Shown here: positions 37,675 to 45,715 of the stretch, in pieces
Layout of the letters: every line of letters begins with the position of its first letter
How positions within the stretch are numbered: position 1 is the first letter of the stretch
NCBI GenBank assembly: GCA_021018995.1
Contig: CM037587.1
Location: 4,900,866 to 4,964,865 of the forward strand
From: Chloranthus sessilifolius
Lineage: Eukaryota > Streptophyta > Magnoliopsida > Chloranthales > Chloranthaceae
DNA: 64,000 nucleotides
Direction of reading: 5' to 3'
Position numbers and translations under genes: made by a program
The notes under the pieces: generated by a model
Databases searched by the model: none
What the model was told of the DNA's origin: nothing
What the model saw: the letters and a program-made list of their open reading frames with translations, nothing else

Positions 37675-40600
37675 ATAACTCTGTTTTCCATATTAAATTC
37701 TTTCTTGCAGGCACAACTGCTTTCCTGTATAATTTCTGTTTTGATTGCTTGTACCTGCTCTGTCTACTATCTGCTTTCCATGCTCTACTTTATGCACATC
37801 TAGTATAGGTTACATCTGCCCTGTACTCTGTCTCTGTCGGTTACTTGATTGGATGATGTGTGTGTGTTATGTGTCTGGTTGTTTTGAGTCACGGTGGAGT
37901 GTTCTTCCGAGCACGTGAGACTTGGGACGGATGTATCTATGTACGGATGTAATCCTCTATGGCATTCTCGGATGTCACACACAGTACATTCAGGTTACTA
38001 TGGATCCTGACCCTTCCTACACGTGCTTCGCGAAGACTACTGTTCCGTGACCCACTCTTACAGTTCAGGATTGTTTGTTTCACCTTCGTTCTGAAAGTTA
38101 GGATTAGGATACACCGTAGACCTATATGAATTTGTCTAACATTTTTTAAGACGAGAATTCCTAAGGGGGGAGAATGTAACGACCCTAAAATTCGGAGACC
38201 TTTTGACTGCTTTGGTATATGTACCTGGCATGGAAATTAAGATGAATTTAAAATTTGATAATAAGGATATTAATGTCTAGATTTTTAATCCGTGAGCATG
38301 TGAAGTAATATGTCACTTACGACACAAATCCGAGATCCGATTGGACCTTTGTGGAATGTTATCCATGTGAGTGTGTATGTGCTCAACATCATAGCGAAGG
38401 ATTTAGAAAAGGAGAAATATCAGAGATATTTCCATGGGATGGCTTATAAGGGAAGGAAGAGGATTAGAATCCTCTTCTCTATTCATTCTTACTTCTTTTA
38501 ATCTATAGCTAAGAGATTAGAATTTTGAAACTCTTTATTAGAATATGGAGAGTGTGCCATTTCTATGTGTTGACACCAAGTCACGCATCTGCTATTACGG
38601 ATCGCAAATGGCAATAAATCTTTGAGTTCGAATCCGAAAACTCACTATGAACCGAGGACGTCGTGAACCAAGAAATAGCCATCAAGGAGGTGAGTTATTA
38701 AGGGTTCCATAGGGGGAAATTTTTAGAAGTTCAGGCCCGATATGCTCGATCGATCAAACTGGTGATTTGATCGATCAAATTTGGAACTGATCGATCAATT
38801 GAGAATTGATCGATCAAACAGGAGGTGTGTTTTTTCGAATTTTATAAACACCCTATGAAACAGGAGGTGTGTTTTTTCGAATTTTATAAACACCCTATGA
38901 AACAGGAGGTGTGTTTTTTTGAAATTTTGACTTTTGAAAATCTGATCGATCAAACATAAGGATTGATCGATCAAATTGAGGATCCGATCGATCAAATAGG
39001 GGGACCGATTGATCAAAATTTCCTCTATTCTATAAAGGTGAAATGTTGGTCTTGATCGATCAGATATGAGAATTGATCGATCAACTTGAGAATCCGATCG
39101 ATCAAATGGGAATTGATCGATCAAATGTTCTCTGTTCTATCTATTTAGGAGTGAAGCATCTGATCGATTAAATAATGAGATTAATCGATCAGATGTGAAT
39201 CCGATCGATCAAATAGAGGAATCAATCGATCGAATTCCCTGTTTTGTCTTGTTTTGGTTTTCTAAGAAAAACACTGCTGGGCAGTGTACCAATTTGTATC
39301 CTGACACTTCTGACACTTAGCACACTATACGTATGGTCTAGGTCAAGACTAGGACATCTTAAAAAGGTTTGGATTTGCTTAGAAAGACTTGATCTCAGGT
39401 AGTGAAAATTCAATTTAACTTGTATCCGATTTTGATTGCATGGTTTCCTAGCATCTATATCTGATTCCTTCTACTTTAAAAGCATGCCTTGCATATGACA
39501 AAAGCATTGTTATCTGATTCTGCCATCTAATTCTGCTATCTGATTCTGAGGTCTTTATGTGTATTGATTTAAAGTTCATGTGACGAATCCCCCTGACGTG
39601 GTACGATACCCATGACTGGCACGGCGAAATATCCATGTATCTGATTTGTAAACCCTTCACATAAGTTGCTCTCCTTTGAAGAGGATTGATGTAATTATTT
39701 ACAATTATTCATTGAAGAACGATGGTCGGGGTTACCCATCGGCACACATCTGGCTACCACGTGCTATATTCACGGGAGTTATTAAGTATAGAATTTAAGT
39801 CACTAAATACTGGACGCATACATCTGACAACTCTGAGAATAAAGTCTGTTTTCGATAATTCTGCATCTGTTCTGTTTACTAAAAGTTCTGCATCCTATAT
39901 CTGCTCATTCTGTCTGCATTCTCTGATTTGAATATCTGTTCTGCGTTATAATCTGTAAATTATATTTTACAATTAAGATGCAAATTACTTGAGTTTCTTC
40001 TATTGAGCTTAGATGGTTAGCTCACCCTGTTTCTATATAATAGGTTTTGAGGCTAGGGCTCTCGGCACTGAGAGCGATCCTGACTATCAGCCAAAGGCAG
40101 AGGCTGAGGCTGAGGAGGAGGATACTGATATCCCGACTGACGAGTTTTTTCCATAGCTTGGGTATTAGTTTTGTATTTTGGGTCCTGTACATGTATTTTT
40201 GGATTATCTATGTGCTTGGTGGCCACCTTTCTGTATTATTTACTATAGATGCTTTACTTGTTGTCATATACATTTTATAGGAACCACTATTGAAAATCAT
40301 TATTTTGAGTGATGGATGTCCATCACCAGTGGTTTTTCTTAGTTCCTTTTTGAGGACGTATATTCTTTTGATTTACATATATGCATTATTTTGTACTTTT
40401 CTTTCTTTTTAGAGCCTTATATGATGACTCGATCTGCCACTTCTGATGGTGTCTGCTTTGACTTTTTCTAGACGAGCAGACACTCTTTGGTTTGTTCCGG
40501 GGATCATCTAACGTTATGATCCTGATGGCACGAGTTTTCGGGTACGGAAATCCAGGCTGTCACAGGTCTAGTGGTTCCTTTGTATTAGAGAATCTTTAAG

Positions 40601-43600
40601 GTTACACTTGATAGGATAGGATGAAATGAGTTATCATTTAAGATTTAAGATTAGGATCTTAATTTAAGATTGAGTGAGATTGTAATCTTCTCTATCTTTG
40701 GAGATATTCTCTAGGAATGAAATAACACAAATAGCACAATGTATTCGTATGTGATTCTCTCTTTCTTTTTATTCTCTCTCCTTCCCCTCTCTCTCTCTCT
40801 AAAACTCTATTGGGCATTTTTCTTCTCATTAGTTTTTAGCTCCTTTATATTTGGACAAGGTATCAGAGCCATAATGGCTGACACCTTTCTTTGATCTGCT
40901 TCAACCATTTTAACTAATGTCATACCTTTTTCATTCCCATGATCTCATTATATTCATTAAAGACCTCTCTAACGAGAGTTTGTTCCGCACAACCGGTCTT
41001 CAATTGCTTATGGGAGAGATCATGACAGACCTAATCTAGTGGACTGTCAGGTCCGATAGACTCTAAGATGAGGGTGATGTGATCGTGATGGATTTACAGA
41101 CAAATAGTTATCACCATCCAGTACGATCGAACTTGTCGGCCATTTATCAACAATATCATTATGAAGATTTAAGAACTTATTTTTTATAACCAATCACAAG
41201 TTCCTTATTAAAAGGTACATGCGATTCCTGAAGGATATTAGAGAATCTATAAGGTTACGCATGATAGGATAAGATGGATGCATTAATATTTAAGTTTTAA
41301 GATTACGATTATAAAATTTGGAGTCAAATTCTAATCTTCTTTAGTTATGGAAAGATTCTCTATGAATGAAATAGCGGAAATAGAACAACGTAGTCATGTG
41401 TGATTCTCTTTCTCCTTCCTCTTTGTCTTTCTAATAAACCATAGTCGGTATTTCACTTCTCATTAATTCTTAATTTCTTTGAATCTCTACACTTAGTCCA
41501 TCGCTAAGGTGCCCCTTTTGTCTCTTTGTATTTTTTTCCCCTTAACGCAGTACATTTTATCGGTATAAACAAAAGGACATATGAAGAGCACTTTTATTTG
41601 TATATTATAGGACCACGTCTGCTAAGAATAGAACATGCTTGAGGAATGAACTTTCTGTGAAGATTTGTGATCCCCTACCTTGATTCAGTATTTAATTAAA
41701 ATAACATGTTAAAACATTAAGATTTTACATGTACAACCTATGACAAAATGAGCATAGGTAGAGTAAATAAGATCCTGAAAGGGAACTTAGATTGTTAGAG
41801 CTTAGGCTTAGGCAGAGAAAAGTTCAAATAATATTCCCCAATCAAATTCAAGAAAATTTTCACTACCTGCTCATGGATAGTACTGAGAAACTTCTTGAAA
41901 CAGAAAGGCAGGTAAGATCAACATAAGAACTGCAAATACCTTGGTATGAGGATTATGGATTTCTGTTCATTGTAAAAATGCATAACGACTACGGTTGAAC
42001 ACAACACCAAGTAAATGGAAATCATCAGTTCGTAAATGGGAAAATTAAATACATATGCATGAGCTATGTCAAGAAACCTAGAGAAAACATCCCCCTTAGG
42101 CCAATACAAGTTTTTAATAGGGATAATTAGAAAAACAACCTTGAAAATCAAACGTTTTAGCAAAACAACTCCGAACTGAAACTTTTTAAAAAAATAGTGC
42201 TTTCACGATTTTCGGAACTTCAAAAATCTGTGAAAACAATTTTTTTTATTTTTATTTTTTAAAAAAACGGTGCTTTCACGGGTTTTTGAAGTTTTGGAAA
42301 CCGTGAAAGCACTGTTTTTTTTAAACGGTTAAGTTCGGGGTTGTTTTGATAAAATGTTTGTTTTTCAAGGTTATTTTTCTAAAGTGCCCTTTTTAATAGT
42401 ATTCTATAGGCAATATTTTCAGTGCTTTTATTTTGCTTTTGGCTTGTTAGCAATATTTTCTAGGGACAAAGAATTGAAAGTTTGGAAGTTTCAGAAACTT
42501 ATAGGAACAAACTAGGTATTCTATTTTCAGAGAAAATTTGTTACACACAAAACTGAAACCCATCACAAAGAAAGCACCATGTATAAGCATATATAAGAAA
42601 TATTTACCTTTTGAATTCCAAATCTCGCCTGTGAAGCATAGTATCTACCACAGTTGGGCTCAAAGGAAGATCCAAACCCAACTCATTGCCATACTTGATC
42701 ATACCAGGGAATATGATCTCAAAACCAATTGGAGAACACTGCTTCTCGTCATCGGTCGATGCAAAATGAGACCCAATAAAGTGGAGCCCTGTGACGCTAG
42801 AAATCAAAATTATTGTTGAATGATTATAACCATTAAAGAATAAGGGACCATGAGGAGCAAATAGATATACCTTTTCTTATTTGTTCTTCGCCAACATTCC
42901 ATCGTTTGAGTGCAAGGACACAAGCCAATGTGGATGAGAGAGCGTCTTTAATCAGGGAGGGATGATGACGAGGAAGACCCCATGAGCCATCAGGGAGTTG
43001 ATTCTCCAATAACCATTTCACGCACTCAGGGAAACAAGGGTACTGAGGGGAATCTGGGGAAGGGACCATTGCTACCCAAGCAGTGTCGTAAGAAGATACC
43101 GAAAGCTCAACCTTGAGGAACATCTCCCTGATCTTTCCCTCTGGTGCTTGGATAAACTGCCAAGTGATACCATTCATTGTCTAGTTAATAAGAATATTTC
43201 CCTTAGATGAAAATGAATAGAAGCAAATATAAGAATGGGAGGGTTAGAATACCAGATCAACATTGTTGGCTAACTTGGTGCTTCTCACCATCTGCGATCC
43301 AAGACCGCGAGAAACTGTTTAAGAAAAAACAATCCATGAGAAAATTGGAGAAGGGCATTAAAATATTCATATCTAGAGTACCCGATATCGCGAATCATGT
43401 AATGAAATAAAAACATCATTACCCAGGATGGTGAAAACACACACACACACACACAAAAGAACACAATAAAAAACTATGAGAAAAAAAGAACACCAACATA
43501 AAAAAAATAGTGAAACCAAAAACAAAAGAAGGTGAGGCATTAACGAAAACCAAAACCCAAGTAAAGGAATTAAAATAACCAGTGAATTGATGCAGAAAAC

Positions 43601-45426
43601 AAACATCTGTGGTAGAATATTGTTCTTATAGTGCATAAATAATGAATATATTCTAGAATCCAGTATTTTTCAAATTTGGTTGAATCAATGATTACATTCT
43701 ATTTCAAAGCATAGAGTTAATGAATTCAACCAACTTTGGAAAGAGAGAGAGTCGTGATTTTAACAAATGGTGTAAATACCTTTTTTTTTAACACAGAGTT
43801 GACTGCTTAAGGAGAAAAAGAAGCCCAAAACCCATATAATACAATCTATACAGAAATATAACAAGAGAACAACATCAATAATACTTTGAATATTGATGAA
43901 AAATTATAAACTTGTTAATACAACAAAACCCCATTATCCAATATAGAAGCAGGGCTGGCCTTGGGATTTTGGAGGCCCATGGCGAGTTCTTAAAATTGGG
44001 CCCCTCTTTCAGATTAATCATAAAAAAAAAATTACCATAAATTTTTTTTTTTTGACAAATTAAACAATAGTCATTGCTTTTAGATTACAAATATCTCCAT
44101 ATTTCATCTATTATTTATAATTTTAAAATGCAACAAACAAATTAACGATAGTCTATATTAAAAAAAAATGCAACACAAAAAGAGAAATGCTAAATAGTAG
44201 AACCTACTCAACGGATCGAGTAACCCGCCCAATAACATTTTAACATTTTTTATTACTTTAATTACCATTGAATCTTTTAACTATCAATTTTTAGCACTTT
44301 AACAGTCTTAAAAAATTCCAAAACTAGGTTCATTGGGCAAGTCTTGTTGAATAGATCAAAATTGACAAGTCATTTGTAAAAAATGGAGCTTTAATGAGCC
44401 TGAAATCACTATTTTAAGTTAGGGTCACTACACAAAGTAAGACTATTAGCAGCAATTTTTTGCAGCCAAAAAATGCCGCTATTAACAAAAAAAACTTGTT
44501 TCAGTAGCGAAAATTGCCAGTGAAACACCTTATTTTTTTAATAAGAAAAATATGTATATATGTATATAAGGACATCCCACCTATATCTTTCACTCAATAG
44601 ATCTTGAGATCATGATGCACCTATTAAATAGTTGGTTTGTAATTCAACGTATCATAGATCCCAAAAAAATGGTCATAAAATCACATCTGAGCATAATGTG
44701 TGCCATATGATTCAATGCCATTTTAATGGGGATTTGTGACAATGGAATAAAAATTGATCGTCTGATAGGTGAGTCATGACCTAAAGATCTATTTTGTGAA
44801 AGGTTGGTCTGATAAGTGATCTCCATCATCTTATTCGAATGAATCAATGGTTTTCAAGGGATCTGGGGCATTAGCGCTTTCAGAGAACACGTGGGCGCGT
44901 TTAGAGGTACCCTATATATAAAGGTTTTGGTCAAAACAAATCTAGTCCGGTCAAAAATTAGGATAGAGAATCTACTAGGTCAATATATATGGCCGGCCTA
45001 GCCTTGTGAAGCCAATGACCGGACCAATGACTTGCATTGACCCGGCCGAAACTCAATCCATGACCTATTTTTAAGAAAAATGTAAATATGGGACCTACAA
45101 AGAGTCGAACCACAACCTGTTGGGTAAAAAGTAAAACAACACTAGTCACTTAACAAACTTAACAATGAGATCATTTCAATACATTTATACATTAGAAATT
45201 ATATTAAGCAATTAGATAGTAAAGACTTCCAAAATTTGGGGCTCCTAAATATTTGGGGGCCCGAGGCGGTCGCCTCTTGGGCCTTGGCCTAGGGCCAGCC
45301 CTGCATAGAAGGGAAAAAACAAAAAAGAAGTAGAAAGAAATTGAAGTTGCAAGCAACAAATTGTAAAACCACAAAGACTAGAAAAATAAATAGAAAAACA
45401 CAAAAAAAAACTCATCAAACATAGCA

Positions 45427-45475
<49 letters not shown>

Positions 45476-45548
45476 CTTGCCTGGTGGAGAGGGGGTCCAT
45501 GAGCTCTTGGGTTTTGGGAGTAGGAGACAGTTACATGGGGAGAGAGAC

Positions 45549-45550
<2 letters not shown>
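18955..45550 (-). CDS. KS: ent-kaurene synthase or kaurene-synthase-like diterpene synthase, 14 exons
   Basis: Exons (minus strand): 45550-45481, 43314-43253, 43156-42871, 42788-42608, 22529-22312, 22202-22082, 21998-21901, 21797-21574, 21207-21095, 20980-20882, 20438-20223, 20139-19998, 19915-19670, 19281-18955. All phases join to 2403 nt, 800 residues, close to the Arabidopsis KS length. The family converts ent-copalyl diphosphate to ent-kaurene in plastids, the second cyclisation of gibberellin synthesis. Seen: SSYDTAW (65-71), QLPDGSWG (97-104), no DxDD, DDFFD (542-546), NDxxSxxxE (686-694). Residue 649 is Thr in the PIx position, so a pimaradiene-type product is possible. Introns all read GT-AG except intron 1 (GC-AG). 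Intron 4 is 20,078 bp and full of transposons, yet the frame is unbroken. Confidence 0.92.
20478..20670. mobile_element. Short TIR element in intron 10
   Basis: The left end TTAGTATTCGGTACCC and the complement of the right end TTAGTATAAGGTACC start inverted repeats of about 50 bp that also share GAGTGCCAG and GCACTCA words. A second copy lies in intron 8 at about 21279-21509. There is no ORF, and the superfamily is not clear. Confidence 0.65.
20693..20845. mobile_element. CACTA-like MITE in intron 10
   Basis: It starts CACTACAAAAATAAG and ends TTTTCTGTAGTG, with AATAGCGGCAGTTTTT words inside. Related copies in the window: 44426-44541, 55436-55585, 63120-63272 and a broken one at 47598. Confidence 0.7.
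20882..22529 (-). CDS. KS: Exons 5-10 of the diterpene synthase gene (beta domain and linker to alpha)
   Basis: Exon 5 (22529-22312): [38 protein letters not shown]. Exon 6 (22202-22082): [20 protein letters not shown]. Exon 7 (21998-21901): [18 protein letters not shown]. Exon 8 (21797-21574): ends ETTFLE. Exon 9 (21207-21095): [19 protein letters not shown]. Exon 10 (20980-20882): [20 protein letters not shown]. Each has GT-AG flanks and the expected order of the family. Two short TIR elements lie in introns 8 and 10. Confidence 0.93.
21279..21509. mobile_element. Second copy of the intronic TIR element, intron 8
   Basis: It starts TTAGTATAAGGTACCC and ends with the complement of TTAGGTACCCAGCCCG, and shares GGAGATTGACCTGAG with the intron 10 copy. 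It makes up most of the 366-bp intron. Confidence 0.62.
23166..28612 (+). repeat. 5' LTR of the chromovirus, split by a solo LTR
   Basis: Parts 23166-25540 and 28352-28612 align with the 3' LTR (38175-40564); the 2.8 kb between is a solo LTR. A TTGATCGATCAA palindrome array covers 23965-24465. The LTR ends CAGTCACA at 28612 beside the primer site. A (TA)n tract is at 28408-28433. Confidence 0.87.
25541..28346 (+). repeat. Solo LTR of a related chromovirus family
   Basis: It begins TGTAATAACCCG and ends GAGCTGTCATA, flanked by the duplication GTGAT (25536-25540 and 28347-28351). The LTR of the host element continues exactly on both sides. 2806 bp, with a (GA)n run at 25873-25902, TTGATCGATCAA palindromes at 26340-26640 and two copies of a ~110-bp module (26655-26760 and 26845-26950) also found in the OTA solo LTR at 35865. 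No interior remains, so it arose by LTR-LTR recombination. Confidence 0.88.
28614..28630 (+). other. Primer-binding site of the chromovirus (degenerate)
   Basis: TTTGTATCAGAGCC follows the 5' LTR; the canonical tRNA-iMet site TGGTATCAGAGC has one G to T change. Confidence 0.75.
28697..30009 (+). pseudogene. Gag of the chromovirus
   Basis: Readable parts: [34 protein letters not shown]-like [15 protein letters not shown] (28906-29211), [11 protein letters not shown], then after stops [12 protein letters not shown] double zinc knuckle ends it: [13 protein letters not shown] and [14 protein letters not shown] (29818-29859), the pattern of Tekay-type gag. Several in-frame stops and frame changes. 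Confidence 0.85.
29993..30126 (+). other. 134-bp GT-AG intron-like insertion at the gag-protease junction
   Basis: GTATCTTT at 29993 and AAAAAG at 30126 bound an AT-rich stretch. Removing it joins DVIQG to [10 protein letters not shown] in frame, the phrase expected between gag and protease. Its length is not a multiple of three. AAGGTA is repeated at both edges, so an insertion with a short duplication is an alternative reading. Confidence 0.55.
30127..30449 (+). pseudogene. Protease of the chromovirus
   Basis: [18 protein letters not shown] is the aspartic protease start with the catalytic D[ST]G changed to [20 protein letters not shown]-like residues follow (about 30380-30420), the fold's end. 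The usual Ser to Leu change at the active site would weaken or abolish activity. Confidence 0.85.
30600..31520 (+). pseudogene. Reverse transcriptase of the chromovirus
   Basis: Blocks in order: [16 protein letters not shown] (30666 on), [16 protein letters not shown], then after stops and a frame change [46 protein letters not shown] (catalytic FADD, about 31168-31200) and [20 protein letters not shown] codons at 30909 and 31518 and a frame change interrupt it. Confidence 0.9.
31521..32053 (+). pseudogene. RNase H of the chromovirus
   Basis: [52 protein letters not shown] and [14 protein letters not shown] are the standard gypsy RNase H blocks. The first part (31521-31640) is out of frame with the rest. 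Confidence 0.88.
32100..33590 (+). pseudogene. Integrase with C-terminal chromodomain
   Basis: Zinc-binding part near 32265-32400 ([22 protein letters not shown]), DDE core with [13 protein letters not shown] (D), [20 protein letters not shown] (E) and [14 protein letters not shown], then after a 74-bp intron-like gap [20 protein letters not shown]. The end (33425-33589) reads [20 protein letters not shown] and [15 protein letters not shown], a chromodomain that in this clade targets heterochromatin. Several in-frame stops. Confidence 0.9.
33097..33170 (+). other. 74-bp GT-AG intron-like insertion in the integrase
   Basis: GTGAGCTTGATC at 33097 to CTATTTTCAG at 33170 looks like a plant intron. 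Its removal joins VEF (plus one TAG codon) to VRDKVFVNI in phase 0, as in related integrases. The length, 74 bp, would otherwise shift the frame. Confidence 0.6.
33591..34339 (+). repeat. Palindrome array and leader upstream of the extra ORF
   Basis: 33780-34115 contains TTGATCGATCAA palindromes like those in this element's LTRs. After it comes a leader with TTTTAAAATACCC and short exon-like sequence before the ATG at 34340. This may be the promoter and 5' UTR of the extra ORF. Confidence 0.55.
34340..37620 (+). pseudogene. Extra ORF after pol, similar to plant retroelement accessory ORFs; split by a solo LTR
   Basis: The frame starts [20 protein letters not shown], passes a Pro/Val/Gln repeat with a TAA at 34484, then runs open for 250 codons (34541-35293) with [26 protein letters not shown] and [15 protein letters not shown] one-base shift near 35270 leads into [16 protein letters not shown] and a likely coiled coil ([20 protein letters not shown]). 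The insertion at 35631-37465 cuts it; after it [12 protein letters not shown] continues in frame to a stop at 37618. About 480 residues in all. The layout resembles the domain called putative plant transposon protein; I do not know its role. Confidence 0.7.
35631..37465 (+). repeat. OTA-type solo LTR
   Basis: It starts TGATGAGTACTG and ends ATCACATCA, flanked by the duplication CTACT (35626-35630 and 37466-37470). The start shares CTAAATAC, ATTTAGCT and TCCGATGAAGGC with the LTR of the Athila-like element, and the end has the GTGCACTTGCGAG phrase of that group. It contains TCGATGCATCGA and TCGATTAATCGA words near 36015-36160 and four degenerate copies of a GTGCCGAGCCATGCCC unit at 36700-37030. 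Confidence 0.88.
37621..38157. other. Untranslated stretch with AT microsatellite before the polypurine tract
   Basis: An (AT)n run at 37638-37672 follows the extra ORF stop. The rest shows no gene. Confidence 0.6.
38158..38174 (+). other. Polypurine tract of the chromovirus
   Basis: CCTAAGGGGGGAGAA directly precedes the 3' LTR start TGTAACGACCC, the typical position and composition. Confidence 0.88.
38175..40564 (+). repeat. 3' LTR of the chromovirus
   Basis: 2390 bp, TGTAACGACCC to CTGTCACA, followed by the duplication GGTCT. It holds a TTGATCGATCAA array (38745-39240), a short acidic exon-like frame (40043-40156) and the hairpin GTGATGGATGTCCATCAC near 40310. Confidence 0.92.
40581..41491 (+). 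mobile_element. TRIM-like miniature LTR element
   Basis: Two similar blocks (40581-40857 and about 41234-41491) both start TATTAGAGAATCT..AAGGTTAC and contain GAATGAAATA and TGTGATTCTC. The first is followed by AGGTATCAGAGCC, a tRNA-iMet primer site. The interior is only about 380 bp and has no gene, as in terminal-repeat retrotransposons in miniature. Ends are uncertain; CTTTG before and CTTAG after may be the diverged target duplication. Confidence 0.65.
41492..42120. other. Intron sequence without recognised features
   Basis: AT-rich and without a plausible reading frame or clear repeat. It may be original intron 4 sequence. Confidence 0.5.
42121..42389. mobile_element. Mutator-type MITE with 10-bp target duplication
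   Basis: The two halves are inverted copies (TTAGAAAAACAACCTTGAAAA at the left against TTAGAAAAATAACCTTG in the complement of the right), joined by a T/A-rich middle. The 10-bp duplication TTTTTAATAG flanks it (42111-42120 and 42390-42399). A duplication of 9-11 bp is the mark of Mutator-like elements. Confidence 0.8.
42608..43314 (-). CDS. KS: Exons 2-4 of the diterpene synthase gene (N-terminal gamma/beta domain)
   Basis: Exon 2 (43314-43253) gives [20 protein letters not shown]. Exon 3 (43156-42871) carries [35 protein letters not shown] and [17 protein letters not shown]. Exon 4 (42788-42608) carries [18 protein letters not shown] and [12 protein letters not shown]. All match plant KS closely. 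Introns 2 and 3 are 96 and 82 bp with GT-AG ends. The donor after exon 4 (GTAAAT at 42607) opens the 20-kb intron. Confidence 0.93.
44426..44541. mobile_element. CACTA-like MITE, right end missing
   Basis: It starts CACTACACAAAGTAAGAC and has AGCAGCAATTTTTTGCAGCC inside. The terminal GTAGTG is absent. Confidence 0.55.
44585..44850. repeat. Copy of a long-TIR dispersed repeat
   Basis: Contains AGATCTTGAGATCATGATGCACC on the left and, in the complement of its right end, AAGATGATGGAGATCACTT. Similar to 45752-46110, to part of 46930-47140 and to 62455-62820. Confidence 0.5.
45430..45472. repeat. (GA)n microsatellite in intron 1
   Basis: About 21 GA units, eight bases beyond the exon 1 donor. 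Confidence 0.95.
45481..45550 (-). CDS. KS: Exon 1 of the diterpene synthase gene (transit peptide start)
   Basis: The ATG at 45550 opens [18 protein letters not shown], rich in Ser, Pro and Lys and free of acidic residues, as expected of a plastid transit peptide. The exon ends CCACCAG followed by GCAAGG, a GC donor, and leaves one base (phase 1) that joins exon 2 in frame to give [10 protein letters not shown]. Both flanks are (CT)n microsatellites on the minus strand. Support is position, phase, a TATA box upstream and composition; there is little conservation to test. Confidence 0.7.

Positions 45551-45553
<3 letters not shown>

Positions 45554-45601
<48 letters not shown>
45554..45601. 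repeat. (GA)n microsatellite in the 5' UTR
   Basis: About 24 GA units (CT on the coding strand), just upstream of the ATG at 45550 and downstream of the TATA box. CT-rich 5' UTRs are common in plant genes. Confidence 0.95.
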
Positions 45602-45603
<2 letters not shown>

Positions 45604-45617
45604 TTACATACTGTCGG

Positions 45618-45627
45618 TTATAAATAG
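45618..45627 (-). promoter_or_regulatory. Putative TATA box of the diterpene synthase gene
   Basis: CTATTTATAA on the minus strand, 68-77 bp upstream of the proposed ATG. This places the transcription start near 45590, inside or beside the (CT)n leader. Confidence 0.55.
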
Positions 45628-45715
45628 AGCGGGATTTATTTTTAAGTGCTACGGTCGAAGCATAGGCCATTGTGCATTGCAATATTAGAGTACCTTTGAA
45701 TTCACTCACTAAATC

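Larger units (their letters stand above)
23166..40564 (+). mobile_element. Tekay/Del-type chromovirus (Ty3/gypsy) nested in intron 4
   Basis: LTRs begin TGAAACGACTCT (23166) and TGTAACGACCCT (38175); the 3' LTR ends CTGTCACA at 40564. The 5-bp target duplication GGTCT (23161-23165 and 40565-40569) shows both ends belong to one insertion. Inside are a degenerate tRNA-iMet primer site, gag with two zinc knuckles, protease, RT, RNase H, integrase and a C-terminal chromodomain, then an extra ORF and a polypurine tract. The chromodomain and long LTRs point to the Tekay/Del clade. Many stops make it inactive. Two solo LTRs have inserted into it. Confidence 0.92.
22530..42607 (-). other. Intron 4 of the diterpene synthase gene, 20,078 bp
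   Basis: Donor GTAAAT at 42607 and acceptor GTGTAG before 22529; phase 2 joins exon 4 to exon 5 as an Arg codon. About 87% of the intron is one nested chromovirus (23166-40564) lying antisense to the gene. A TRIM-like element and a Mutator-type MITE lie on the donor side. 22530-23160 has no gene and holds a short direct repeat (GGTTTGTCATCGGCTT at about 23040 and 23092). Confidence 0.9.
43950..45303. mobile_element. Non-autonomous hAT element in intron 1
   Basis: The ends CAGGGCTGGCC (43950) and its complement (ending 45303) are typical hAT terminal repeats, and both continue with GGGCC-rich words. Flanks TATAGAAG (43942-43949) and CATAGAAG (45304-45311) are an 8-bp duplication with one change. 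1354 bp without transposase. It contains a CACTA-like MITE piece (44426-44541) and a copy of a long-TIR repeat (about 44585-44850). Confidence 0.8.
43315..45480 (-). other. Intron 1 of the diterpene synthase gene (GC-AG)
   Basis: Donor GCAAGG after exon 1 and acceptor AAACAG before exon 2. It contains an (AC)n run at 43439-43455, the hAT-type element 43950-45303 and a (GA)n run right behind the donor (45430-45472). Confidence 0.65.

Noticed and set aside
18955-45550. Copalyl diphosphate synthase or a split pair of pseudogenes instead of one KS gene
   Set aside because: There is no DxDD, both class I metal motifs are present, and the exon phases on the two sides of the 20-kb intron match exactly (phase 2 to an Arg codon). 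One intact KS-type gene is the simplest reading.
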